64,000 nt of DNA. Origin: an uncultured Opitutia bacterium. Its GTDB lineage: Bacteria > Verrucomicrobiota > Verrucomicrobiia > Opitutales > Opitutaceae. The position numbers and the translations under genes are program-made. The stretch is taken from the NCBI GenBank assembly GCA_903859715.1, contig CAIONS010000051.1:1-64000 (forward strand), in the 5' to 3' direction. The first letter of the stretch is position 1. Each line of letters begins with the position of its first letter. Positions 1-8,806 of the stretch are shown piece by piece. Under the pieces are notes generated by a model. That model searched no databases and was not told the origin of the DNA. It saw only the letters and a program-made list of their open reading frames with translations.

Positions 1-74
1 ACGATGCTCTTCCCTCCGTCCACCTCCCGCAGGAGGCGGACTTTGTCTTCGGTATTGTAGCGTTTTCCTTTCAT
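1..74 (-). mobile_element. IS3-family transposase OrfA, N-terminal fragment (truncated by window edge)
   Basis: Reverse complement of 1-74 reads MKGKRYNTEDKVRLLREVDGGKSIV, typical of an IS3-family OrfA N-terminus; too short for the ORF track. Confidence 0.7.
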
Positions 75-191
75 GGTCTGGGTCCTTTTTAGGGGCCCAG
101 ACCGACTCTTCAAGCGGCCCGAATAAGCGGGATCACGTCAATGAGGTTTTCCATGACGGGAAGGAGGGAAGGGAGAGGAGGAGGCCGGGAC

Positions 192-281
192 TCAGCGGAC
201 TTTTTCGCAGAAATAGGCGTAGGCGATGCAGAGCGCGAAGAAGGCGACCGGGAGGGCGAGGAAGACGAGGTCGGTGTTCAT
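192..281 (-). CDS. 29-aa single-TM peptide resembling small ORFs upstream of kdpFABC
   Basis: Reverse complement encodes MNTDLVFLALPVAFFALCIAYAYFCEKVR*; the xAFFALxxAYxxxCEx pattern is typical of small proteins next to kdp operons; below ORF-track cutoff. Confidence 0.45.
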   Translation of the reverse strand: MNTDLVFLALPVAFFALCIAYAYFCEKVR

Positions 282-439
282 GGCGGTGAGTATCGCACGG
301 CCGGGCCCGGGCGCCTAATCAAGCGGGGGCGCCGGAGCATCAAGAAAACATCAAGTGCGCGCCGCCGGCGGCGGCCGGCCGCGGGAAAGATACCTGAATG
401 GAAGCTGGCGGTGGGCGGTGGGCAGGTGCAGCGTGCGGC

Positions 440-2230
440 ATGGAAAAACTGCGTTTTGCCGAGCTCGGGCTCTCTGATGAAATTCTCAAGGCTGTCGACA
501 AGATGGGCTTCGAAGAGGCCTCGCCCATCCAGACGGCGGTGATTCCGACCATTCTTTCGGGCCGCGATGTCGTCGGCCAGTCCTCGACTGGCTCGGGCAA
601 GACCGCGGCGTTCGCCATCCCGGCGATCGAGCGCGTGGACCCGAAGATCCGCGCGGTGCAGGTGCTGATCCTCTGCCCGACCCGCGAACTCGCGGTGCAG
701 GTCGCGGAGGAGACGGGCAAGCTGGCGCTCTTCAAGCGGGGCGTCGCGGGTGTGCCGATTTACGGCGGGCAGAGCTACGAGCGGCAGTTCCGGGCGCTGG
801 CGGCCGGCGTACAGGTGGTCATCGGCACCCCCGGGCGCGTCATGGACCACATGGAGCGCGGCACGCTGAAGCTCGACCAGCTCAAACTCGTGATCCTCGA
901 CGAAACCGACCGCATGCTCGACATGGGTTTCCGCGACGACATCGAGAAGATCCTGAAGTCGGTGCCCGCGACGCGGCAGCTGCTGTTCTTCTCGGCGACG
1001 ATCCCGCGGCAGATCCAGGACCTGATCAGCCGCTATTCGAAGGACCCGGCGTGGATCAAGATCGATTCGGTGGCGCAGAATGCGCCGCAGGTGGAGCAGA
1101 CCTACTTCGAGGTGGACCGGCGCTCGAAGATCGAGGCGCTCACGCGCCTGATCGACGTGCACGACTTCCGCTACGGCATCATCTTCTGCAGCACGAAGAT
1201 CATGGTGGACGACCTCGACGAGCACCTGCACGCGCGGGGCTACATGACGGACCGGCTGCACGGCGACATTTCCCAGACACAGCGCGACCGGGTGATGGAC
1301 AAGTTCCGCCGGCGGGGCTTCGAGTTCCTCGTCGCGACGGACGTCGCGGCGCGCGGCCTCGACGTGGACGACTTGGAAGTTGTCATCAATTTCGACCTGC
1401 CGAACGACGCCGAGGATTACACGCACCGCATCGGCCGCACGGGTCGCGCGGGCCGGAAGGGGCAGGCCTTCACGTTCGTCTCCGGGCAGGAAATCTACAA
1501 GCTGCAGAGTATGGTACGCTGGGCGAAGCTCGACATCCGGCGCGGGAAAATCCCGTCGCTGGACGAGGTGGACGAGGCGCGGACGAACGTGTTCTTCGAG
1601 AAGATCCGCAGCACGCTCGAGGCGAAGCAGTTCAAGCCGCACGACCGGATGATCGACCGGCTGCTGGACGAGGGCTATGCGAGCACGGACATCTCTTCGG
1701 CACTGATTCACATGTTGCAGAGCGCTAGTTCGGGCAAGGCGACAGCGAAGCCGGCCAAAGCCGCTGCACCGGCGTCCGCCGGGCCAAGCGAGGCGCCGGC
1801 GCCGAAATCCGCCAAGCCTGCGCCCGCGTGGGTGAAGGCGGCCGCAGCCCCGAAACCCGTGGCGGCGCCGCGGCCGGAGCCGGCGGCGGAGGAATCCGCG
1901 CCCGAGGGCGATGATGATGGGGGCGACCACGACGGTCCGTCGCGCAAGTCGAAGTATGAACGGGCGGCGCGCACGGGTCGCGAGCCGGGCATGGCGACGA
2001 TCTTTCTCAATGTGGGTCGCAAGCAGCTCGTCACTCCCGGGGACATTGTCGGGAAGATTGCGGGCGTCACGCGGTTACCGGCGACAGTGGTCGGGGCGAT
2101 CGACATCCACCAGCGGCATACGTTGGCAGACGTGGCCGAGACCGAGGCGGCATTCATCGTGGAGAAGCTCGCGGGCATCAAGCTCAAGGGCATTGCGCTG
2201 GAGCCGACGATTGCAGCGCAGGACGCGTGA
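440..2230 (+). CDS. DEAD-box ATP-dependent RNA helicase with C-terminal DbpA-type RNA-binding domain
   Basis: Motifs SSTGSGKT, PTRELA, DETD, SAT, HRIGRTGRAGR; C-terminal NVGRKQLVTPGDIVGKIAGVT; start moved to MEKLRF. Confidence 0.93.
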   Translation: MEKLRFAELGLSDEILKAVDKMGFEEASPIQTAVIPTILSGRDVVGQSSTGSGKTAAFAIPAIERVDPKIRAVQVLILCPTRELAVQVAEETGKLALFKRGVAGVPIYGGQSYERQFRALAAGVQVVIGTPGRVMDHMERGTLKLDQLKLVILDETDRMLDMGFRDDIEKILKSVPATRQLLFFSATIPRQIQDLISRYSKDPAWIKIDSVAQNAPQVEQTYFEVDRRSKIEALTRLIDVHDFRYGIIFCSTKIMVDDLDEHLHARGYMTDRLHGDISQTQRDRVMDKFRRRGFEFLVATDVAARGLDVDDLEVVINFDLPNDAEDYTHRIGRTGRAGRKGQAFTFVSGQEIYKLQSMVRWAKLDIRRGKIPSLDEVDEARTNVFFEKIRSTLEAKQFKPHDRMIDRLLDEGYASTDISSALIHMLQSASSGKATAKPAKAAAPASAGPSEAPAPKSAKPAPAWVKAAAAPKPVAAPRPEPAAEESAPEGDDDGGDHDGPSRKSKYERAARTGREPGMATIFLNVGRKQLVTPGDIVGKIAGVTRLPATVVGAIDIHQRHTLADVAETEAAFIVEKLAGIKLKGIALEPTIAAQDA

Positions 2231-2414
2231 GCATTGCGGCTGGCAGGTCGGCAGCAGCCCTGAGCGTGAGCGAGTAGAGGGGACTGCCCGGCGAACGCCG
2301 CGCGCGGAGCGCACGGCCCACCTGTCATGCCCGCGGCCACGGAAGTGACACCGGAAATTGACCGTCCGTCCGCTTGACAGTCTGGCGCGCGCGCCGTTAT
2401 CCCGTTGGCCCCGT

Positions 2415-3032
2415 ATGGAGGCCGCGCTCGATCAACCGGTGCTGGTTTTGAACCGCCTGTGGCAGGCGGTGAACGTCATTGGCGCGCGCCGCGCCTTCGC
2501 CCTGCTGTCGCGGGGCCATGCGCATGTCGTGCATCATCACGACGAGGATTTCCGGACCTTCACGATGATGGACTGGATCGATTTCTCGACGAGCAACCCG
2601 CCGATCGAGGCGCTGGAGACAGTGCACACGCCGAGCCGCACAATCCGGCTGCCCCGGGTCATTCTCCTGTCGTTTTTCGACAAGCTGCCGTGCAAGGAGC
2701 TGAAGCTGACGCGCAACAACGTCTTTGAGCGCGACAAGAACTCCTGCCAGTACTGTGCGAAGGTGCTGCCCCGCGAGCAGCTCAACCTCGACCACGTCAT
2801 CCCGCGCGATTACGGCGGGAAGACCACGTGGGAGAACATCGTGTGCTCGTGCATCAAGTGTAATTCGAAGAAGGCCAACCGCCTGCCGCACGAGGCGCAC
2901 ATGCGCCTGATCAAGAAGCCCGTCCGCCCGAAGTGGCGCCCGGTGATCTCCCTCGTCCTCGGCAACCAGCATCGCGAGATGTGGAAGGATTTCCTCGATC
3001 TGGCCTACTGGAACGTAGAGTTGGACGAGTGA
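2415..3032 (+). CDS. HNH endonuclease family protein
   Basis: CQYCAKVLPREQLNLDHVIPRDYGGKTTWENIVCSCIKCNSKKANRLP HNH motif; start at MEAALDQPVL. Confidence 0.9.
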   Translation: MEAALDQPVLVLNRLWQAVNVIGARRAFALLSRGHAHVVHHHDEDFRTFTMMDWIDFSTSNPPIEALETVHTPSRTIRLPRVILLSFFDKLPCKELKLTRNNVFERDKNSCQYCAKVLPREQLNLDHVIPRDYGGKTTWENIVCSCIKCNSKKANRLPHEAHMRLIKKPVRPKWRPVISLVLGNQHREMWKDFLDLAYWNVELDE

Positions 3033-3049
3033 CGTTCGCGGCGCTTGGC

Positions 3050-3080
3050 TGTAGGGCGGGGTCAGCGACCCCGCCCTACA
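3050..3080. repeat. Palindrome TGTAGGGCGGGGTC-AGC-GACCCCGCCCTACA between convergent genes
   Basis: 14-bp perfect arms, 3-nt loop; abuts the stop codon of the minus-strand ORF at 3081. Confidence 0.9.
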
Positions 3081-3308
3081 TTACTTCCCGGAGAATTTCT
3101 GACGTGCCACCAGCCAGAGCGTGGCCATGACGATCAGGTCGCTGGCGACCAGGAAGAGCCGCAGCGGCAGGGGGAAACGGCGAAGACCCACCAGCACGAG
3201 CACGGCGCTGAGGCCGATGGCGACCAAGGCGATGGTCAGGGCCATTTTCTGCCGGGCGATTTCGCCGGCGCGTGGATCATCCGAGGGCGGGAGAGGTTGG
3301 TCGGACAT
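3081..3308 (-). CDS. Small two-TM membrane protein, hypothetical
   Basis: 75 aa with two hydrophobic segments; convergent with the HNH gene. Confidence 0.65.
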   Translation of the reverse strand: MSDQPLPPSDDPRAGEIARQKMALTIALVAIGLSAVLVLVGLRRFPLPLRLFLVASDLIVMATLWLVARQKFSGK

Positions 3309-3324
3309 GAGGACGGTGAAAGCG

Positions 3325-5070
3325 TCAGCCCTTTACGAGCGGCAGCGTGATGCGCATCGTGGTGCCGCCGGGGCCGGTGGAGACGAGACCGATGTCGCCG
3401 TGATGCGCCTGCAGGATGCGCTTGGCGATCGCGAGGCCGAGGCCGGTGCCGTCGGGGCGGCCGGAGAAGAAGGAGTCGAAGATGCGGTCGCGCACGGCCT
3501 CCGGGATGCCGGTGCCGGTATCGGCGAGATCGAGCGTGACAAAGTCTTCGGTCTCGGGGCCGAAGGAGAGGGCGATGGCGCCGCCGTCGGGCATGGCCTG
3601 CGTGGCGTTGAGGAGGAGATTGAGCAGCACCTGCTGGAGCTGGCCCTTGTTGGCCTCGACGACAAAGGCGGCGTCGGACGGCTCGTAGAGCAGGTGGACC
3701 TTGGCCTGGGCCAGCTTGGGGCGGACGAGCACGAGGGTGTCGGCGATGATGTCGCTGAGCGCCCAGCGGGAGTGCAGGCTGGAGGGCGCCTTGGCGAAGT
3801 TGAGCACGCGGGTGACGATGGACTCGAGCTGGTCGAGTTTTTCCCCGATGACGCGCACGTCGGTCCGGCGCGGGTCATTGACGGCGAAGTCGAGCCCGAG
3901 GCCGCCGTGGAGGAGCTTGAGCACGGTGAGGGGATTGCGGATCTCGTGCGCGATCTCGGCCGCGAGCAGGCCGAGCGTGGTGAGCTGTTCCTGCTTGCGG
4001 AGGGTTTCCTCGCTCTGGAAAACGCGGGTGTAGAGCCGGGCGTTCTGGAGGGCGACGGCGCCGAGGCTGGCGAGGGTGGCGCAGACGCGTTTCTCGTCAT
4101 TGTCGAACCGGTGCGGCCGGTCGGTGAACACGGCCAGCACGCCTAGGATCTCCTGCTCAAAAAGCAGCGGGGTCAGCAGGGCGGCGTGCAGGGTGGGGTC
4201 CTCGGGCAGGTCGGCGATGCTGTGAAAGTCAACGGAGCGGACGTCGGCGAACTCCACCTGTTTTTTCGTGTGGAGCGCGGCGGCGGCAAAGCAGGCGTGT
4301 TCGGACTGTTCGCCCTCGGGCATGACCGGGGCGCCGGGGGCGTCGAGTGCGCCGAACCGCACCGTGCCGCGGGCGGCGTCGTGGAGGTACAGCGCGCAGG
4401 CGCTGCCCTGCAGCATGCGCCGGGTGTCCCGGGTGAGGGTGTCGAGGAGTTCCTGGGACTCGAGCTTGGCCACGAGCGCCTGGCCGGTGGTGAGCAGGGT
4501 TTCGAGCTGGCGGGCCTTGGTCTGCAGGGCCCGCATGCGCCAGAGCTGCTGGACGATGAGCGTGGCCTCCTGGGTGAGCCGTTCGAGCAGAGCCAGGTCG
4601 GCGGGCGTGAAATGACCGGTCCGGTCGGCTTCCAGGTCGATGACCCCGATGACCTGTTCGCCATCGCGCATGGGGGCGGCCATTTCGCAACGGGCGGCCG
4701 GGCGGACGGCGATGTAGCGTGCCTCGATGGAGACATCGGGAACGAGCAGGGCGCGGGCATTGAGCACGCACCAGCCGGTGACGCCGTGGCCGAGCTTGAG
4801 GCCGAAGTCCTCGGCGCCGCTGGGCAGGCCGAACTGCACCTCGACCTCGAGGCGGCCGGTGCCGGGGTTGACCAGGGCGATGGAGCCGGCATCCGCGCCG
4901 AATGTGGCGACAAATTCATCCAGGATTTCCTTCAATGCCGCGCTGGGATCATCGGCCCGGCCCGCGAGCGAGGTTAGACGATACAAAGCCGGTAGCGCAC
5001 GGGAATCTTCCGATTGCGGAGGGCGGATAGCGGAAACCGGATAGTCGGAGAGTTGCGGGCTTGGATCCAC
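3325..5070 (-). CDS. GAF-domain sensor histidine kinase
   Basis: H-box AAEIAHEIRNPLTVLKLLHGG, N-box NLLLNATQAMPDGG, G-boxes DTGTGIPE, GTGLGLAI; GAF-like N-terminal half; true start uncertain because the N-terminus overlaps a repeat. Confidence 0.88.
   Translation of the reverse strand: MDPSPQLSDYPVSAIRPPQSEDSRALPALYRLTSLAGRADDPSAALKEILDEFVATFGADAGSIALVNPGTGRLEVEVQFGLPSGAEDFGLKLGHGVTGWCVLNARALLVPDVSIEARYIAVRPAARCEMAAPMRDGEQVIGVIDLEADRTGHFTPADLALLERLTQEATLIVQQLWRMRALQTKARQLETLLTTGQALVAKLESQELLDTLTRDTRRMLQGSACALYLHDAARGTVRFGALDAPGAPVMPEGEQSEHACFAAAALHTKKQVEFADVRSVDFHSIADLPEDPTLHAALLTPLLFEQEILGVLAVFTDRPHRFDNDEKRVCATLASLGAVALQNARLYTRVFQSEETLRKQEQLTTLGLLAAEIAHEIRNPLTVLKLLHGGLGLDFAVNDPRRTDVRVIGEKLDQLESIVTRVLNFAKAPSSLHSRWALSDIIADTLVLVRPKLAQAKVHLLYEPSDAAFVVEANKGQLQQVLLNLLLNATQAMPDGGAIALSFGPETEDFVTLDLADTGTGIPEAVRDRIFDSFFSGRPDGTGLGLAIAKRILQAHHGDIGLVSTGPGGTTMRITLPLVKG
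5011..5046. repeat. R1 repeat copy 1 (CGATTGCGGAGGGCGGATAGCGGAAACCGGATAGTC)
   Basis: Shares words with copies at 5121, 5671, 8556 and 8701. Confidence 0.8.
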
Positions 5071-5120
5071 GAGGGGCAGAGTTGAGGGAGGGGGCGGGAG
5101 ATGGCCAGATTTCCTTTGAA

Positions 5121-5153
5121 TTGCGGATTTCGGATACCGGAAACCGGATAGTT
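5121..5153. repeat. R1 repeat copy 2, left flank of four-helix-bundle gene
   Basis: TTGCGGATTTCGGATACCGGAAACCGGATAGTT; inverted partner at 5671-5703. Confidence 0.85.
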
Positions 5154-5201
5154 GATTTCAGATCGTGAAGCTGGGCAATCAGGGCCTTGAAGCCTCCGGC
5201 G

Positions 5202-5558
5202 CTATTTTCTACGGCGGGCAGTTTTTATGGATGCCACCGTGATGGCCAGAATCTCCCCGCCTTCCTGCATAAGACCGGCCAATCTCTCTCGTTTCATCCG
5301 GTGGGAATCGATCAGGAGCTCCATCCAAAGCAGGGATTCGTCGGTCTCTTCCTCCACGATACCCATTTTTGAGATGAAGTCCGCGGTGGATCTGGCGCGA
5401 ACGGCTGCCCTGTAGTTGGCAGCGACCGATGTACCCGAGCGCAGAAGCTGAAGGCCAAGCGTTTTAGCCGCCATATCACGGGGAAGGGCATCGACTACAT
5501 TGATCACGCGAAGGGCATAAGCCTTGGTGCGGGCCTTGAATTCCTCGCGGGTCATCAT
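5202..5558 (-). CDS. Four helix bundle protein (TIGR02436 / 23S rRNA intervening-sequence protein family)
   Basis: MMTREEFKARTKAYALRVINVVDALPRDMAAKTLGLQLLRSGTSVAANYRAAVRARSTADFISKMGIVEEETDESLLWMELL is family-typical. Confidence 0.85.
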   Translation of the reverse strand: MMTREEFKARTKAYALRVINVVDALPRDMAAKTLGLQLLRSGTSVAANYRAAVRARSTADFISKMGIVEEETDESLLWMELLIDSHRMKRERLAGLMQEGGEILAITVASIKTARRRK

Positions 5559-5670
5559 CTGCAGGCTATCCGTCCTTTGACATCGGCAATCCAAAATCAC
5601 CGTTGGAACCAATTGCCGGCGGATTACGAAAAGCTCACTGAGCTAAAACCGACCCCGACTTCTTCCGGAA

Positions 5671-5703
5671 AACTATCCGGTATCCGGTTTCCGGAATCCG
5701 CAA
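5671..5703. repeat. R1 repeat copy 3 (inverted), right flank of four-helix-bundle gene
   Basis: AACTATCCGGTATCCGGTTTCCGGAATCCGCAA; reverse complement matches copy 2 with GGATACC/GGAAACC words swapped. Confidence 0.85.
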
Positions 5704-8508
5704 TCAACGCGCCGCGGCGAGCGCCGCGGGCTTGATGATCTCGGCGAGGGTGTCGCGCAGGGTGTGCAGGCGTGTGTCGTCGATGGTGCGGGTGGGCTCG
5801 GAGCTCTCGATGTAGAACGTGTCGATGGCGACGCCGCGCTCGGTGCCGATGCGGGCAAAGGTGATGTCGAAGCCGTGGTCGGAGATGGTCTTGGCCAGCC
5901 GGTACAGCAGGCCGATCTGGTCGCGGGCCTGGATCTCGACGATGGTTCGGGCCATCGAAAGCTCGTGGTAAACCTCGACGGTCGGTGGAAAGGACGTGTG
6001 CAGCCCCTCGCTCGTGGCGGCGAAGGGCCGGGAGGAGGCGACGCGCTTGGCCTGGGCGACGATGTCGGGGTACAGGTCCTTGTTGGCCACCAGGGCGGCC
6101 TCGATGTTCCGGGCGAAGGTTTCCTGCGCGGTCGCGTTCTGGACGACGCCGCGGTCGGGTTCGACGACGTAGAAGGTGTCGATGGCGATGTGGTCGGAAC
6201 GGGAGATGACCTTGGAGCCGAGGATGGAAAGGCCGGCGACGCTGAAGGCGCCCGCGAGCTTGTAGAAGAGGCCGGCGCGGTCCCACGTGACGACGTTGAC
6301 GACGGTGAGCGAGCGGTTGAGGTCGTCCTTCCACTCGATGACCGGCTTGAGCGAGCCGATGGTGTCGGCGTTGGCGATGGACTTGAGCAGCCGGTTCACC
6401 ATCTGGATATGCAGGGTGATCTCCTCCGCATCGGTCTGGATGAAATACCGTTCCGGGAGCAGGCTGAAATGGGCCGCGATTTCATCGGAGCTGATGCCGG
6501 GGATCTTGCGGGCGATGAGGTCCTGTTGGGTCATTTGCTTCTTCTTTTCGTAACTGGCGAGGATGCCCTCGCCAAGACTCAAGCGTTCGAGCGTGGCGCG
6601 ATAGAGGCTGGTGTGAAGGGTGTCCTTGTAACTGTTCCAGAGGCTGACCGCGGTCCCCCGGGCGTCGCAGAACGTATGGACGTAGAGGTTGCGAAGTTGC
6701 TCGGCGTTTCCGACGAGTTCGGCAAATGCAGCGGCAGTCTGGGGATCATCTACATCCCGCTTCTGCCAGAATCGTGCCATCGCGAGATGATTTTTGATTA
6801 CAAATGAAACGAGTTCCCGGCCCTCGGGGGAGACTCCCAGCCGCTCCATGATCGGCCCGGCCAGGCGGACCCCGCTCTCAGCGTGGCCCTGGATGCCCTG
6901 GGCCTTGCCGATGTCGTGGAGGAGGAGCGTAAGATAGAGCAGGGCCGGATCGGTGATCTCGTGGAGGGCCTCGCGGTACTTGAGGGTGATGGGCTCGGCG
7001 TTGGTGAAGATGAGGTCGAGCTGACGGATCGCGTTGAGCGTGTGCACATCGGCCGTGTAACGGTGGTAATATTCGTGCTGCACCAGGCAGGTGAGGGCAT
7101 CGAACTCCGGGATGAACAGCCCGAGCACACCCAGCTCGTGCATGAGCGAAAGCGTGGGATAAACGGCGCCGGCCTCGGACAGGATGGCGCGGAAACTGGC
7201 GATGGCATCGGGTGAGCGCCGGACCTCCGGGGTCATCAGCCCGGGCGCGGCCTGGCGGATCAGCGTGGCCAGGTGGAAGTCCGGCTGGCAGCCGAGTTGC
7301 TGGCAGTGGCGGAAGACGCGGATGAGCCGCGCGGGGTCGTCCGCGAAAACCGTGGGCTGCTGGGCGGCGAGTTCCCGGCCGCGCAGGACGAAGCCGTCGA
7401 GCCGCCGGCTGTGGCGGAAACGGGCGGCGAGGAGGCTCTCGCGCAACGAAATCGGCCCTCCCTGCGCATCGCGGCCGATCGTGAGGGCGAGCCGGCTCTC
7501 CACGACCTTGGAAATGCGGAAGATGGACTGGGCCGCCCGGTAATAGTCCTGCATGAAATGCTCCACGCGCGGGAGCAGGTCGACCTCCATGTAGCCGAGG
7601 TTCTGGGCGACGCGGGGCTGGAGATCAAGGTCGAGCAGATCGGTGGCGCGGCGGCTGAGGAAGTGCAGCTCGTTGCGGACGCGAAGCAGGAAATCGTAGG
7701 CGCGGTTGAATTCGCGCAGTTCCTCCGCGCGGAGATAGTTCTGGGTGACGAGTTCCTCGATGTTGGCGATGCCGAGCTTCACGCGGGCCATCCACACGGC
7801 GTTCTGGTAGTCGCGCAGGCTGCCCACGCCATTCTTCACGTCGGGTTCCTGGAGGAAAACCGTGTCACCATATTTTTCCCGCCGGCGGGCCTGGTCATCG
7901 AGCCGCGCGGCGATGTAGCCCTTGGGGTTCTCGGCCGTGGCGAAGGTCCGGTAGGCTTGGGCGAATGTCTCGTACAGTGCGGTCGATCCGGCGACGAGCC
8001 GCGCCTCCAGCATGGAGGTGAGGGTCTGGATGTCCCGCCGGGCCTCGAGGAAGACTTCGTCCACGTTGCGCGTCGAGTGGCCGACCTTGAGCCCGCTGTC
8101 CCAGAGCGGATAGAGGATTTCCTGGGAAAGATGCTCCAGCAGCGGCTTGATGAAAGCTGGCCGGGTCTTGGCGGGGAAGAGGAACATCACATCGACGTCG
8201 CTCAGCGGGCTGAGCTCGCGCCGGCCGTAGCCGCCCAAGGCGAGGAGCGATACCGGCGCAGGGAGTTTACCGTAGGTGCGCGTGTAGCTCGCGATGGCGT
8301 GGTCGAAGAGCTGCGTGAGCATCGTATCCATCATCGCCGCCCGCGCCTGCACGATGGCCAGTCCGGAGGCGCCTGCCTCATGCTGCCGCCGCAGCGCGGC
8401 ATCGCCGGCCTGGAGGTAAGCCTTGCAGGCCGCGAGCCGGTCGGCGACGGGGGCGTCATCGGCGAAACTCAGGGGTACAGGCTCGGACTGCAGGGTGGAG
8501 ACGGACAT
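5704..8508 (-). CDS. glnD: [Protein-PII] uridylyltransferase / bifunctional GlnD
   Basis: NTase motif LALGGYGRRELSPLSDVDVMFLF, HD motif LLLHDIGKAQGIQGHAE, two C-terminal ACT domains; start at MSVSTLQ. Confidence 0.93.
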   Translation of the reverse strand: MSVSTLQSEPVPLSFADDAPVADRLAACKAYLQAGDAALRRQHEAGASGLAIVQARAAMMDTMLTQLFDHAIASYTRTYGKLPAPVSLLALGGYGRRELSPLSDVDVMFLFPAKTRPAFIKPLLEHLSQEILYPLWDSGLKVGHSTRNVDEVFLEARRDIQTLTSMLEARLVAGSTALYETFAQAYRTFATAENPKGYIAARLDDQARRREKYGDTVFLQEPDVKNGVGSLRDYQNAVWMARVKLGIANIEELVTQNYLRAEELREFNRAYDFLLRVRNELHFLSRRATDLLDLDLQPRVAQNLGYMEVDLLPRVEHFMQDYYRAAQSIFRISKVVESRLALTIGRDAQGGPISLRESLLAARFRHSRRLDGFVLRGRELAAQQPTVFADDPARLIRVFRHCQQLGCQPDFHLATLIRQAAPGLMTPEVRRSPDAIASFRAILSEAGAVYPTLSLMHELGVLGLFIPEFDALTCLVQHEYYHRYTADVHTLNAIRQLDLIFTNAEPITLKYREALHEITDPALLYLTLLLHDIGKAQGIQGHAESGVRLAGPIMERLGVSPEGRELVSFVIKNHLAMARFWQKRDVDDPQTAAAFAELVGNAEQLRNLYVHTFCDARGTAVSLWNSYKDTLHTSLYRATLERLSLGEGILASYEKKKQMTQQDLIARKIPGISSDEIAAHFSLLPERYFIQTDAEEITLHIQMVNRLLKSIANADTIGSLKPVIEWKDDLNRSLTVVNVVTWDRAGLFYKLAGAFSVAGLSILGSKVISRSDHIAIDTFYVVEPDRGVVQNATAQETFARNIEAALVANKDLYPDIVAQAKRVASSRPFAATSEGLHTSFPPTVEVYHELSMARTIVEIQARDQIGLLYRLAKTISDHGFDITFARIGTERGVAIDTFYIESSEPTRTIDDTRLHTLRDTLAEIIKPAALAAAR

Positions 8509-8555
8509 GAAGGCGTTCAGTGAAGGGAAAAGCGCCCGGCGGGCGAGGGGATTTG

Positions 8556-8592
8556 GGGAGATTTCGGATGGCGGATACCGGAAACCGGATAG
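8556..8592. repeat. R1 repeat copy 4, left arm of perfect 37-bp inverted repeat
   Basis: GGGAGATTTCGGATGGCGGATACCGGAAACCGGATAG; exact reverse complement at 8701-8737. Confidence 0.92.
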
Positions 8593-8700
8593 TTCAGACG
8601 CCGAGCACTTCCGGTGCATAAGGGCTTATGGCGCGTGATCCCGGGATAATATAAACCCTCAGCCGCGCTCGTCGTCACTGCCGGTCTCTGGCTCCTCCGT

Positions 8701-8737
8701 CTATCCGGTTTCCGGTATCCGCCATCCGAAATCTCCC
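8701..8737. repeat. R1 repeat copy 5, right arm of perfect 37-bp inverted repeat
   Basis: CTATCCGGTTTCCGGTATCCGCCATCCGAAATCTCCC. Confidence 0.92.
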
Positions 8738-8806
8738 ATCCTCCTTCTCCCTTGCCTCGCACCCGGCTGGCGGGTTTTCTCGGCGGTTCCCGAATCAGCA
8801 TCGCCC

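Noticed and set aside
278-1930. Long antisense ORF (550 aa) opposite the DEAD-box helicase
   Set aside because: High-GC shadow ORF with low-complexity His/Arg-rich translation; sense strand is a clear helicase.
5202-5612. Four-helix-bundle protein as part of a diversity-generating retroelement (bAvd-like)
   Set aside because: No reverse transcriptase or template/variable repeat pair in the window.
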